Source: Agrococcus sp. (lineage in GTDB: Bacteria > Actinomycetota > Actinomycetes > Actinomycetales > Microbacteriaceae). Taken from it: DNA of 33,304 bases. A model generated the notes under the pieces. That model ran no database searches and was not told where the DNA came from. It worked only from the letters and a program-made list of their open reading frames with translations. Below are positions 7,338 to 18,148 of this stretch, in pieces. Within the stretch, counting starts at the first letter, position 1. The number at the start of each line of letters is the position of its first letter. The DNA is taken from assembly GCA_031178105.1 (NCBI GenBank), contig JAPSJX010000017.1, positions 1 through 33,304 of the forward strand, given 5' to 3'. Both the position numbers and the translations under genes were made by a program.

Positions 7338-10300
7338 GTGAGCCTCCGCCCCCTCCTCGAGCTCCTCGAGCGCGGCGCGCTCGCCCCCGTCGTCGAAGCC
7401 AGCCGGGGCGGCGCGCTGACCGGCATCGAGTCGATGCGCGCCCCCGTCGTGGCGTCGATCGCGAGCGCGCACGACCGGCCGCTGCTCGTCATCACCGCGA
7501 CGCGCCGGGAGGCCGACGCCGTGCGCGACGACCTCGCCGCGTGGCTGCCCGAGGCGCAGGTGCTCGACCTGCCGGCCTGGGAGACGCTGCCGCACGAGCG
7601 GCTGAGCCCCTCAGCCGAGACCGTCGGCCGCCGCGGCGCGACGCTGCGCGCCGTCGCCGAGCGGCAGCCGGGCGCGCCGATGGTGGTGGTCGCCTCCGTG
7701 CGTGCCGCCCTGCAGCCGGTCGCCGACAACCTGCTCTCCGTCGCGCCGATCGAGCTCGTCGCCGGCGCGCGCGGCGTCGACCTCGCCGCGCTGTCGCGGC
7801 GGCTCGTCGACCTCGCCTATGCGCGCGTCGACATGGTGACCCGTCGCGGCGAGTTCGCGGTGCGCGGCGGCATCGTCGACGTGTTCGCGCCCGCGGAGGA
7901 CTTCCCGGTGCGCATCGAGCTGTTCGGCGACGAGGTCGACCAGATGCGCTGGTTCCACGTCGCCGACCAGCGCTCGGACGCCGAGCCGATCGAGCGCGTC
8001 GTGCTGCCGCCGAGCCGCGAGATGCTCCTGACGGAGGCGGTCCGCGGGCGCGCGCGCCAGCTCGCCTCCGAGTTCCCCGGCATCCAGCAGATGCTCGAGC
8101 GCATAGCGGAGGGCATCCCCGTCGAGGGCATGGAGTCGCTCGCGCCGGCGCTGCTGCCGAGGCTCGTGCCCATCACGCACTACCTGCCCGACGCGGGGGT
8201 CGTCGTGCTGGGGCCCGAGCGCATCCGCGACCGCGTGGCGAGCCTGAACGAGACGAACCACGAGTTCCTCGAGGCTGCGTGGAGCGCCGCGACGGCGGGC
8301 GGCGCGGCGCCGGTCGACCTCGCCGGCGGCTTCCTCAGCCTCGACGAGCTGCGCGACGCGGTGCGCGCGCCGTGGTGGACCTTCTCGACCCTGCAGGCCG
8401 ACGACTCCGTGACAGCCGTCGAGGGCCAGCCGGTGCCGAGCTTCGCCGGGCGCGCCGACGGGGCCGTCGAGCACCTCCGCGAGCGCGCGCAGGCCGGCTG
8501 GCGCGTCGTCGTCACCGCGGCGGGGCATGGCCTCGTGACGCGCGCGGCGCAGGTGCTCGGCGAGCACGAGGTCGCGGCGCGCGAGGTCGAGGCGCTGCCG
8601 GATCCGCTCGAGCCGGGCATCGTCCACGTGACGCAGGCGTCGATCGAGCACGGCTTCTCGCTGCCGGACGAGCGCATCGAGCTCGTGAGCGAGGCCGAGT
8701 TCTTCGGCCGGGCGGTGGGCGTCGACTCGCGCCAGTCGCGGCGGCTCGCGACCCGGCGCCGCAGCGTCGTCGACCCGCTGCAGCTGAAGCCCGGTGACCA
8801 CGTCGTGCACGAGACGCACGGCGTCGGCCGCTTCGTCGAGCTCACCCAGCGCACCGTCTCGACCGGCGGCCGCAACCCCGTGAAGACCACGCGCGAGTAC
8901 CTCGTCATCGAGTACGCCCCGTCGAAGCGCGGCCACCCGGGGGATCGGCTCTCGGTGCCCACCGACCAGCTCGACCAGCTGAACCGCTACGTCGGCGGCG
9001 AGGCGCCGCAGCTGTCGAAGATGGGCGGCAGCGACTGGCAGCAGTCCAAGGCGAAGGCGCGGAAGGCGGTGCGCGAGATCGCGGTGGAGCTCGTGCAGCT
9101 CTACTCGGCGCGCATGGCGTCGCGAGGCCGCGCCTTCGGCCCTGACACGCCCTGGCAGCGCGAGCTCGAGGACGCCTTCCCCTACGCGGAGACGCCCGAC
9201 CAGCTGACCACGATCGACGAGGTCAAGCGCGACATGGAGCGCCAGGTGCCGATGGACCGGCTGCTCTCGGGCGACGTCGGCTACGGCAAGACCGAGGTCG
9301 CCGTGCGCGCCGCCTTCAAGGCCGTGCAGGACGGCACGCAGGTCGCCGTGCTCGTGCCGACGACGCTCCTCGTGCGACAGCACTTCGAGACCTTCGCCGC
9401 GCGGTTCGCAGGCTTCCCCGTGCAGGTGCGGGCGCTCAGCCGGTTCCAGAGCGACAAGGAGGTGCGCGAGACGCTCGCGGGGCTCGCGGACGGCACCGTC
9501 GACGTCGTCATCGGCACCCACCGCATCCTCTCGGACGCGATCCGCTTCAAGGAGCTCGGGCTCGTCATCATCGACGAGGAGCAGCGCTTCGGCGTCGAGC
9601 ACAAGGAGCGGCTCAAGGCGCTGAAGACCAACGTCGACGTGCTCGCGATGTCGGCGACGCCCATCCCGCGCACGCTCGAGATGGCCGTGACCGGCATCCG
9701 CGAGATGTCGACGCTCGCGACGCCGCCGGAGGCGCGCCATCCGGTGCTGACCTTCGTCGGCGCCTACAACGACCAGCAGGTGGCCGCCGCGATCCGGCGC
9801 GAGCTGCTGCGCGAGGGCCAGGTGTTCTTCGTGCACAACCGCGTCTCGTCGATCAACCGGGTCGCCGCGCACCTCGCAGAGCTCGTGCCGGAGGCGCGCG
9901 TCGGTGTCGCGCACGGGAAGATGGCCGAGAGCCAGCTCGAGCGCGTCATCGTCGACTTCTGGGAGAAGCAGTACGACGTGCTCGTCTCCACCACGATCGT
10001 CGAGACCGGGCTCGACATCCCCAACGCCAACACGCTCATCGTCGACCGGGCCGAGCGGTACGGCCTCAGCCAGCTGCACCAGCTGCGAGGCCGCGTCGGC
10101 CGCGGGCGCGAGCGCGCGTACGCGTACTTCCTCTACGACGCCGACGCCCCGCTCTCCGAGACCGCGCACGACCGGCTCGAGACGATCGCGGTGCACAACG
10201 AGCTGGGCGCCGGCATGCAGGTGGCGCTCAAGGACCTCGAGATCCGCGGCGCCGGCAACCTCCTTGGCGGCGAGCAGTCGGGGCACATCGCGGGCGTGGG

Positions 10301-10886
10301 CTTCGACCTCTACCTGCGGATGGTGGGCGAGGCCGTCGCGCTGTTCCGCGGCGAGGAGGAGGAGGGGCCGCGCGAGCTGCGGCTCGAGCTGCCCGTCGAC
10401 GCCGTCATCCCCGAGGAGTACGTGGACGCCGAGCGGCTGCGGCTCGAGGCCTACCAGAAGCTCTCTGCGGCCGCGTCGTCGCGCGACGACTCCGCCGTCG
10501 ATCACGTGCTCGAGGAGCTGCGGGACCGCTACGGCGAGCCGCCCGTGCAGGTCACCTCGCTCATCGCGATGGCCCGGCTGCGACGCAAGGCCCAGCGCGC
10601 CCAGCTGTCGGAGGTCATCACCGTCGGCCCGAACCTGCGCATCGGGCCCGCGGACCTCGCCGAGTCGGTGCAGCTGCGCCTCCGCCGCATGTACCCGGGC
10701 TCGAAGCTGAACGCACAGGCGAGGACGATCATCGTGCCGATCCCCACCGCCGGCGGCGGGCGGCTCGCGGGCACGCAGGCGCAGCCGCTGCCGGACGCCG
10801 AGCTCATCGCATGGGTGGACGCGCTGCTGACGGCGATCTTCCCGCCCGCGAAGGACGGGGACGGGTCGTCGGAGGCCGCTCCGTGA
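7338..10886 (+). CDS. mfd: transcription-repair coupling factor Mfd
   Basis: 1182 residues, full length. Mfd is an ATP-driven DNA translocase that pushes stalled RNA polymerase off DNA and recruits UvrA. The order is typical: a UvrB-like N-terminal module (about 1-330), the RNA-polymerase interaction domain beginning near 479 (LKPGDHVVHETHGVGRFVEL), then the helicase core with Walker A GDVGYGKTE near 645-653, IIDEEQRFG near 744-752 and the motif VI region QLRGRVGRGRE near 912, and a C-terminal TRCF domain (about 1010-1110). The GTG start follows the lipoprotein stop by 10 bases and has no good Shine-Dalgarno. The stop overlaps the mazG start (GTGA). Confidence 0.97.
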   Translation: MSLRPLLELLERGALAPVVEASRGGALTGIESMRAPVVASIASAHDRPLLVITATRREADAVRDDLAAWLPEAQVLDLPAWETLPHERLSPSAETVGRRGATLRAVAERQPGAPMVVVASVRAALQPVADNLLSVAPIELVAGARGVDLAALSRRLVDLAYARVDMVTRRGEFAVRGGIVDVFAPAEDFPVRIELFGDEVDQMRWFHVADQRSDAEPIERVVLPPSREMLLTEAVRGRARQLASEFPGIQQMLERIAEGIPVEGMESLAPALLPRLVPITHYLPDAGVVVLGPERIRDRVASLNETNHEFLEAAWSAATAGGAAPVDLAGGFLSLDELRDAVRAPWWTFSTLQADDSVTAVEGQPVPSFAGRADGAVEHLRERAQAGWRVVVTAAGHGLVTRAAQVLGEHEVAAREVEALPDPLEPGIVHVTQASIEHGFSLPDERIELVSEAEFFGRAVGVDSRQSRRLATRRRSVVDPLQLKPGDHVVHETHGVGRFVELTQRTVSTGGRNPVKTTREYLVIEYAPSKRGHPGDRLSVPTDQLDQLNRYVGGEAPQLSKMGGSDWQQSKAKARKAVREIAVELVQLYSARMASRGRAFGPDTPWQRELEDAFPYAETPDQLTTIDEVKRDMERQVPMDRLLSGDVGYGKTEVAVRAAFKAVQDGTQVAVLVPTTLLVRQHFETFAARFAGFPVQVRALSRFQSDKEVRETLAGLADGTVDVVIGTHRILSDAIRFKELGLVIIDEEQRFGVEHKERLKALKTNVDVLAMSATPIPRTLEMAVTGIREMSTLATPPEARHPVLTFVGAYNDQQVAAAIRRELLREGQVFFVHNRVSSINRVAAHLAELVPEARVGVAHGKMAESQLERVIVDFWEKQYDVLVSTTIVETGLDIPNANTLIVDRAERYGLSQLHQLRGRVGRGRERAYAYFLYDADAPLSETAHDRLETIAVHNELGAGMQVALKDLEIRGAGNLLGGEQSGHIAGVGFDLYLRMVGEAVALFRGEEEEGPRELRLELPVDAVIPEEYVDAERLRLEAYQKLSAAASSRDDSAVDHVLEELRDRYGEPPVQVTSLIAMARLRRKAQRAQLSEVITVGPNLRIGPADLAESVQLRLRRMYPGSKLNAQARTIIVPIPTAGGGRLAGTQAQPLPDAELIAWVDALLTAIFPPAKDGDGSSEAAP

Positions 10887-11536
10887 GCGCCCTCGACGAG
10901 CTCGTCGCCGTGATGGCGCGGCTCCGCGGTCCGGGCGGCTGTCCCTGGGACGCGGAGCAGACGCACGCGTCGCTCGTGCGGTACGTCATCGAGGAGGCGC
11001 ACGAGCTCGCCGAGGCCGTGGAGGCCAGGGAGGCGGGGGTGGGCGACGACGCGCACCTGCGCGAGGAGCTCGGCGACGTGCTGCTGCAGGTCGTCTTCCA
11101 CGCCGACATCGCGCGCGCCGAGGGCCGCTTCGACGTGGACGACGTCGCGCGCACCCTGATCGAGAAGCTGCGCCGCAGGCATCCGCACGTCTTCGCCGAC
11201 GTGGCCGTCGACGGCGTGGCCGACGTGGTGGCGAACTGGGACGCGATCAAGGCCGCCGAGAAGCCGGATCGCTCCAGCCTGCTCGACGGCATCCCGGCGT
11301 CCCTGCCGTCGCTGCAGCGCGCCGCCACGATGCTCGGCCGAGCCGAGCGCGGCGGCGTGGACGCGGGAGTCGTCGCGCACGCAGCCTCCGATGCGCTCGT
11401 CGACGAGGAGGCGCTCGGTCAGCACCTCCTCGAGACGGTCGCGAGCGCGCGGCGCGCCGGTCTCGACGCCGAGCGGGCGCTGCGCGCCGCGATCCGCGGG
11501 CTGGAGCAGCGCATCCGCGGCGCCGAGCGGCGCTGA
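10883..11536 (+). CDS. mazG: MazG-type nucleoside triphosphate pyrophosphohydrolase
   Basis: 217 residues. It hydrolyses (d)NTPs to monophosphates, cleaning damaged or surplus nucleotides. The MazG helical core is at residues 5-110: LRGPGGCPWDAEQTH, the metal-binding EEAHELAEA and the second helix EELGDVLLQVVFHADIA. A second, degenerate half (about 125-217) lacks the acidic metal motif, as in other actinobacterial forms. The GTG overlaps the mfd stop by four bases and the pair is conserved in actinobacteria (mfd-mazG), so expression is probably coupled. The 3' end forms a GC-rich inverted repeat that runs past the stop. Confidence 0.93.
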   Translation: MSALDELVAVMARLRGPGGCPWDAEQTHASLVRYVIEEAHELAEAVEAREAGVGDDAHLREELGDVLLQVVFHADIARAEGRFDVDDVARTLIEKLRRRHPHVFADVAVDGVADVVANWDAIKAAEKPDRSSLLDGIPASLPSLQRAATMLGRAERGGVDAGVVAHAASDALVDEEALGQHLLETVASARRAGLDAERALRAAIRGLEQRIRGAERR

Positions 11537-11543
11537 TCCGCGG
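11515..11543. terminator. possible bidirectional terminator between mazG and the secreted protein gene
   Basis: Two CCGCGG blocks (11515-11520 and 11538-11543) flank an inner stem GCGCC/GGCGC with loop GAGC. The structure covers the last codons of mazG and the short gap before the convergent gene. No U-tract. Confidence 0.3.
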
Positions 11544-11548
11544 CTCCG

Positions 11549-12364
11549 CTACCGCTTGCCCTTGAGCTGGACGGTGCGCTCGGCGAAGTACTCGGAGCAG
11601 GAGGCGAGCCCGCAGGCGATCGAGAACGTCACGGTCGCCGCCTTCCCGCCCTTGAAGAGCCCGTTGTCGCCGATGACCTCCATGCTCCACGGCTGCGCGG
11701 TGCCGTCGCACAGCACCTCGGTGAACCCGAACCCGCGGATCAAGAGCCGTCCGACGCGCTGCGTCAGCTGCGCCTCGACGAAGGCGGCGCCGGCCTCCTC
11801 GCTGCACTCGAGCGTCCCCGAGATGGTCGCGGTGCCGGTCCTGGCATCGAACCGCCCCGTCGGGTCGATCGAGGCCTCCAGGGCAGGGGGCGGAGGTGCG
11901 ACGTCGATGACGAGAGACATGCTGCCGCCGTTGCCGCCACCGTCCTGCTGGTCGTCGATGACGATGATCGAGTAGGTCTCGCCGGCCATCGCCTGCCAGG
12001 CGACGCCGCCGGGCCCGCACTCCAGCACCGTGAAGCCGCCGGGCGCCCCCGTGGCGACGAAGACGCCGGCCGAGTAGTCGGAGGCGGACACGTCGGCGAT
12101 GTACGCCTCGTCCGCGGTCGCGGTGAAGCGGTACCAGACGCTCGCATCCATCGCGGGCGCGCCGCAGACGTTCAGCTCGACGTCGTCGGCGTCGGTCGTG
12201 GCCTCGGTCGTGTCGATCGTCGTGCTGAACGGGACCGCCGGGATGACCACGGCCCCGCCGTAGGCGTCGTTCGACGGCGCGGCGGCGAGTGCCGGCGGCC
12301 CCGCGAGCCCGACGGTCAGGAGCGCGGTGGCGGCTGCCAGCGCAAGACCATGGAAGACCTTCAT
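11549..12364 (-). CDS. secreted two-domain protein of unknown function
   Basis: 271 residues with a classical signal peptide (MKVFHGLALAAATALL..., cleavage near Ala27-Ala29). Residues about 30-155 resemble the beta-sandwich PPC-like modules of exported proteins: a NDAYGGAVVIP start, PFSTTIDTTEATTDADD, then SVWYRFTATADE and YSIIVIDD. After a proline hinge (APPPPA) a second beta-rich domain follows, with ISGTLECSEEAGAAFVEAQ and a basic C terminus ending in KGKR. Several cysteines suggest disulphides outside the cell. It is not needed by its neighbours, and it breaks the usual mazG-eno order. Substrate or ligand is unknown; the domain comparison is by eye and uncertain. Confidence 0.78.
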   Translation of the reverse strand: MKVFHGLALAAATALLTVGLAGPPALAAAPSNDAYGGAVVIPAVPFSTTIDTTEATTDADDVELNVCGAPAMDASVWYRFTATADEAYIADVSASDYSAGVFVATGAPGGFTVLECGPGGVAWQAMAGETYSIIVIDDQQDGGGNGGSMSLVIDVAPPPPALEASIDPTGRFDARTGTATISGTLECSEEAGAAFVEAQLTQRVGRLLIRGFGFTEVLCDGTAQPWSMEVIGDNGLFKGGKAATVTFSIACGLASCSEYFAERTVQLKGKR

Positions 12365-12561
12365 CGTCCCGTCCCCTCTCGGTTCCGGCGCGCCGCGACC
12401 CCGCCTCGCAGCCCCCGCGCTCCTGGACCACTTCCCGCGCAGGCGTGGCGCGGGCCACGACGCTCACGGTAGTACGCGTCAGCCACCGCCGGAACAGAGC
12501 AGTTCCTGCGCGCTGCGCGGCGACGACCACAGGGTCGTTTCCGGTCTGCGGGTGCCCACGG

Positions 12562-13500
12562 CTACGGCCGGATGAGCACGTTGCCGACCTTGCGCTCGGA
12601 GTCGACGATCTCGTAGGCGCGGGCGATCTCGGCCATCGGCATGGACTCCTGGATCACCGGGTCGAGCTCGCCGCTGCCGACGAGCGACAGCAGCCGCGCC
12701 ATGTGCTCCGGGCGCGAGCGGGCCACGCCCGCCTTCACCTGCCCTCGGGCCGCGACCATCTGACCGAGCGTCGCGAGCACGAGGATGAGCGTGCCCCCGT
12801 CCGCGAGCAGCGACCTGCCGGCTGCCGTCGAGAGGGGCCCCGCGGTGTGGACCACGACGTCGAAGCGCTCGGCGATGCGGTCCACGGGCGTGCGGGTGCG
12901 GTCGACCACGGTCTCCGCGCCGAGGCGGCGCACGAGCTCCGCGTTGCGACCGCTCGTGACGCCCGTCACACGGGCGCCGGAGAGCCGGGCGACCTGCACG
13001 GCGCTCGATCCGACCGCGCCGGAGCCGCCGATGACGAGCACCGACTGACCCGCTCGCACCTTCGCGACGTCGTGCAGGAAGTGCATCGCGGTCGTGCCGC
13101 CGAACAGCACCGCTGCCGCGGCATCGTGCGAGACGTCCGCGGGCTTGCGCACGAGCCGATCGGCCCGCACGGCGACGAGCTCCGCGTGCGCTCGGCTCGC
13201 CATGCCCGCGACCGCATCCCCCACGGCGAGGCTCGTCACGCCCTCGCCGAGCGCCGTCACCGTGCCGGAGAGCGCGATCCCGAGGATGCGCTGGCGCGGG
13301 CCGCGCAGGCCGATCCCGAGCCGAGCCGGCAGTCCCATCCCGCGGGGGAAGCGGGCGGCCCGCATCCGCGCGTCGCCCGACGTCACCGCGGCGGCGGCGA
13401 CCCGCACGAGGACCTCCCCCCGTCGGGGCACGGGGTCGGAAACCTCCGCGACGCGAGCGACGCTCGGAGGTCCGTATCGATCGACGACGACTGCACGCAT
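12562..13500 (-). CDS. NAD(P)-dependent quinone oxidoreductase-like enzyme (zinc-free MDR)
   Basis: 312 residues. It belongs to the medium-chain reductases related to NADPH:quinone oxidoreductase: an N-terminal GroES-like fold and a Rossmann domain with VIGGSGAVGSSAVQVARLSGA near residue 145. No catalytic-zinc cysteines are present, as expected for this subgroup. It probably reduces quinones or enones with NADPH in the cytoplasm. The ATG at 13500 has a perfect AAGGAG seven bases upstream; a much longer open frame continues upstream but it is a shadow. It is divergently transcribed from a TetR regulator whose likely operators lie across both promoters, so it is probably an inducible detoxification enzyme. 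Confidence 0.88.
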   Translation of the reverse strand: MRAVVVDRYGPPSVARVAEVSDPVPRRGEVLVRVAAAAVTSGDARMRAARFPRGMGLPARLGIGLRGPRQRILGIALSGTVTALGEGVTSLAVGDAVAGMASRAHAELVAVRADRLVRKPADVSHDAAAAVLFGGTTAMHFLHDVAKVRAGQSVLVIGGSGAVGSSAVQVARLSGARVTGVTSGRNAELVRRLGAETVVDRTRTPVDRIAERFDVVVHTAGPLSTAAGRSLLADGGTLILVLATLGQMVAARGQVKAGVARSRPEHMARLLSLVGSGELDPVIQESMPMAEIARAYEIVDSERKVGNVLIRP

Positions 13501-13509
13501 CCCGTACTC

Positions 13510-13523
13510 CTTACAGGTGTAAG
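13510..13523. promoter_or_regulatory. TetR-type operator 1
   Basis: CTTACA and TGTAAG are perfect inverted arms around a GG centre. It overlaps the Shine-Dalgarno (complement of 13507-13512) and lies just downstream of the predicted start point of the minus-strand oxidoreductase. Binding here should block that gene. Confidence 0.65.
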
Positions 13524-13537
13524 TCCATGTGTCGGCG

Positions 13538-13547
13538 AGCGTATCCT
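13538..13547. promoter_or_regulatory. overlapping divergent -10 hexamers
   Basis: On the plus strand TATCCT (13542-13547) faces tetR; on the minus strand TACGCT (13543-13538) faces the oxidoreductase. Both fit TANNNT and they share two base pairs, so the two promoters would be mutually exclusive. Confidence 0.4.
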
Positions 13548-13559
13548 TACACTCGTAAG
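13546..13559. promoter_or_regulatory. TetR-type operator 2
   Basis: CTTAC and GTAAG form inverted arms around ACTC; it differs little from operator 1 and lies 36 bases from it centre to centre. It overlaps the predicted -10 and start point of tetR, which suggests autoregulation. Confidence 0.6.
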
Positions 13560-13569
13560 AGCGCAAGCG

Positions 13570-14268
13570 ATGGGAGGCACCGTGGCGAGCACCGCAGACC
13601 GGCGGCCCGCGGTCGCGCGCCCCGGTCTCACGAGGGAGCGGATCGTCGAGGCGGCAGCAGCGGTCGCCGACCGCGAAGGCCTGCACGGCGTGAGCATGCG
13701 CCGCGTCGGGCGGGAGCTCGGCGTCGAGGCGATGTCGCTGTACCACCACGTCGCCGGCAAGGACGCGCTGCTCGACGCGCTCGGGGACTGGCTCATGGTG
13801 CAGGTCGAGCGCCCGTCCGCCGATGCCGGCTGGAGGGTGGGCATCCGCGCCCGCTGCGTCTCGCTCCGCGCGGTCATGCGCGAGCACCCCTGGGGACCCG
13901 CCATCGTCGAGTCGCGCCGAGCGCCCGGCATGGCGCTGCTCGGCCATCTCGAGTCGGTGCTCGACTGCCTGCATCGGGGCGGGTTCCCCGTGCAGCTGGC
14001 CGCCCACGCGTTCTCGGTGCTCGACGCCTACGTCTACGGCTTCGTGCTCACCGAGCAGAGCCTCCCGTTCGAGCCGGGCGGCGACGTCGACGACCTGGCC
14101 GCCGAGATGGCGCTGCCGGCCGACGTCTTCCCGCGCATGGCGGCCTTCGTCGAGCAGGTGATCGTCGGCCGGTCGTACGACTACGGCGACGAGTTCGCGT
14201 ACGGCCTCGACCTCGTGCTCGACGGGCTCGATGCCCGGCTCGCGGCGGCCTCGCCCGACTCCCGGTAG
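13570..14268 (+). CDS. TetR/AcrR-family repressor
   Basis: 232 residues from the ATG at 13570. The N-terminal DNA-binding domain is clear: RERIVEAAAAVADREG (helix 1) then VSMRRVGRELGVEAMSLYHHVAGKDALLDAL, the TetR helix-turn-helix with the MSLYHHV recognition helix. The C-terminal ligand/dimer domain has the FAYGLDLVLDGLDARLAA ending of the TetR_C subgroup. GGGAGG before the GTG at 13582 could instead mark a 228-residue start. It is divergent from a quinone-reductase-like gene and two matching inverted repeats lie between them, so it most likely represses both. Its last 88 bases overlap the end of a convergent membrane-protein gene. Confidence 0.9.
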   Translation: MGGTVASTADRRPAVARPGLTRERIVEAAAAVADREGLHGVSMRRVGRELGVEAMSLYHHVAGKDALLDALGDWLMVQVERPSADAGWRVGIRARCVSLRAVMREHPWGPAIVESRRAPGMALLGHLESVLDCLHRGGFPVQLAAHAFSVLDAYVYGFVLTEQSLPFEPGGDVDDLAAEMALPADVFPRMAAFVEQVIVGRSYDYGDEFAYGLDLVLDGLDARLAAASPDSR

Positions 14269-14894
14269 CGCAGCCGTCCGATGCCCGCGACCACGACGAT
14301 GCCGATGAGGAACGCGAGCAGCACCTGACCGGTCGGCCCTACGAGGCCGGCCCAGCCGCCGTGCTCGCCGGGATCGAGGAACGGGTACGGGAACCATCCG
14401 TCGACGAGCCCGCCGCGCAGCCAGGCTGCGACGAGGAAGGCGACCGGGTAGGCCATCCACCACACGGCGCGCTCGAGCCGGATGCGTCGGAACGTCGGCA
14501 CGAGCAGCCAGTCGAGCCCGACCATCCACGGGATGAACCGGTGCTGGGCCGCGTTCGTGTACTCGATCGTCCACGACCACACCTCGTCGGGCTCCGCGAG
14601 CAGCACCGCGTAGACGAGGCCGGCGAGCATGATGTAGGCGGTGATCGCGCCGCGCACGTGGTCGAACCAGCGGGGGCGATGCTCCTCGCGCGAGCCGAGC
14701 ATCCACACGTAGAGCACGATCACGAGGATGTTCGCCTGCACCGTGAAGTACGCGAAGTGCTCCGTCGGCGGCTCGCCCGAGCGCACCATGTTCACGATGT
14801 TCCACGCCTCGGCGAGGAGCGCGACGAGCACGATCACCACCCGCCAGGCGACCACCGGGACCGCCCGATCGTGCAGGGGCCAGCGCCGTCGCAT
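14181..14894 (-). CDS. Pr6Pr-like integral membrane protein
   Basis: 237 residues with about six hydrophobic segments (near residues 13-32, 40-61, 73-92, 115-130, 142-160 and 190-207). The stretch EHFAYFTVQANILVIVLYVWML and the FIPWMVGLDWLLVP segment resemble the Pr6Pr family of six-helix membrane proteins, whose function is unknown. The start at 14894 fits the possible leaderless geometry GATCAT, six bases, ATG. The last 29 residues (Ser/Ala/Arg-rich) are read antisense to the conserved C terminus of tetR, an 88-base convergent overlap, and look like accidental read-on past the last membrane helix. Confidence 0.78.
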   Translation of the reverse strand: MRRRWPLHDRAVPVVAWRVVIVLVALLAEAWNIVNMVRSGEPPTEHFAYFTVQANILVIVLYVWMLGSREEHRPRWFDHVRGAITAYIMLAGLVYAVLLAEPDEVWSWTIEYTNAAQHRFIPWMVGLDWLLVPTFRRIRLERAVWWMAYPVAFLVAAWLRGGLVDGWFPYPFLDPGEHGGWAGLVGPTGQVLLAFLIGIVVVAGIGRLRYRESGEAAASRASSPSSTRSRPYANSSP

Positions 14895-14960
14895 GCCGCC
14901 ATGATCGCACGCGACGGGCCACGCGGACTGGCGGCGGCAGGCCCCGTGCACGCTGTGCGG

Positions 14961-14966
14961 GAGAAT
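14961..14966 (+). promoter_or_regulatory. possible -10 element of hisS
   Basis: GAGAAT has the conserved A and T of a -10 hexamer and lies seven bases before the ATG at 14974, which would make the hisS mRNA leaderless or nearly so. The same bases contain a partial Shine-Dalgarno GGGAG (14959-14963), so either reading is possible. Confidence 0.25.
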
Positions 14967-14973
14967 GGTCGGC

Positions 14974-17599
<2,626 letters not shown>

Positions 17600-17652
17600 C
17601 GCCGCAGCGTCGCAGCGCTGGCGGTTCGGCGCCGGCGGAGGGCACTCGCCGA

Positions 17653-17658
17653 TATCCT
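17653..17658 (+). promoter_or_regulatory. candidate -10 of a leaderless ftsB/divIC transcript
   Basis: TATCCT is followed by exactly six bases and then the GTG at 17665. No Shine-Dalgarno is present, so a leaderless mRNA is a good explanation. Confidence 0.45.
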
Positions 17659-17664
17659 CGGTGG

Positions 17665-18117
17665 GTGCCCTCCTCCCGTACCGCCGCCTCCGGCCAGCTG
17701 CGCGTGTCGTGGCTGCTGCTCGTCGTCGTCGGGCTCGTGGTGGCCGGCTTCGTCGTGCTCGCGCCGACGATCGGGCTGCTGCTCGAGCAGCGGCGGGACA
17801 TCGCCGCGATCGAGGCGCAGCTCGCCGCGCAGCAGGCGAACGTCGAGGCGCTGCAGAGCGACCAGGCGCGCTGGGACGATCCCGCCTACGTCGAGGCGCA
17901 GGCGCGCGACCGGCTCTTCTTCGTCTACCCGGGCGAGACCAGCTTCGTCGTGCTCGACGATCGCGCGACGCTCGAGCCGCACGCCGACGTGCCCTCCGCC
18001 ACGCTCGAGGAGCCCACGGGCGACTGGGCCTCCGCCGCCGCGAGCTCCTTCCTCATCGCAGGGCTGACCCACCAGGGGCCGTCGTCGTTCGTCGGCGTCG
18101 TCTCCGAGCCGCAGTGA
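17665..18117 (+). CDS. septum formation initiator protein (FtsB/DivIC family)
   Basis: 150 residues. A short basic N terminus precedes one membrane helix (about residues 14-36), then a coiled coil (about 39-66, QRRDIAAIEAQLAAQQANVEALQ), then the family landmark DPAYVEAQARDRLFFVYPGE. These bitopic proteins act in the divisome together with FtsQ and FtsL. The position directly after eno and before DUF501 matches the actinobacterial DivIC homologue. The C-terminal 45 residues are a less conserved extracellular tail. The GTG has no Shine-Dalgarno but lies six bases after TATCCT. Confidence 0.9.
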   Translation: MPSSRTAASGQLRVSWLLLVVVGLVVAGFVVLAPTIGLLLEQRRDIAAIEAQLAAQQANVEALQSDQARWDDPAYVEAQARDRLFFVYPGETSFVVLDDRATLEPHADVPSATLEEPTGDWASAAASSFLIAGLTHQGPSSFVGVVSEPQ

Positions 18118-18148
18118 CCGCGCCGCAGTGACCCCGGAGGCACCCCCG

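Noticed and set aside
7611-10505. 964-codon open frame on the minus strand
   Set aside because: Antisense to mfd and similar in composition to other shadow frames; no domain recognisable.
12289-13569. 427-codon upstream extension of the tetR frame
   Set aside because: Lies antisense to the oxidoreductase and across the operators; the TetR helix-turn-helix begins only after 13570.
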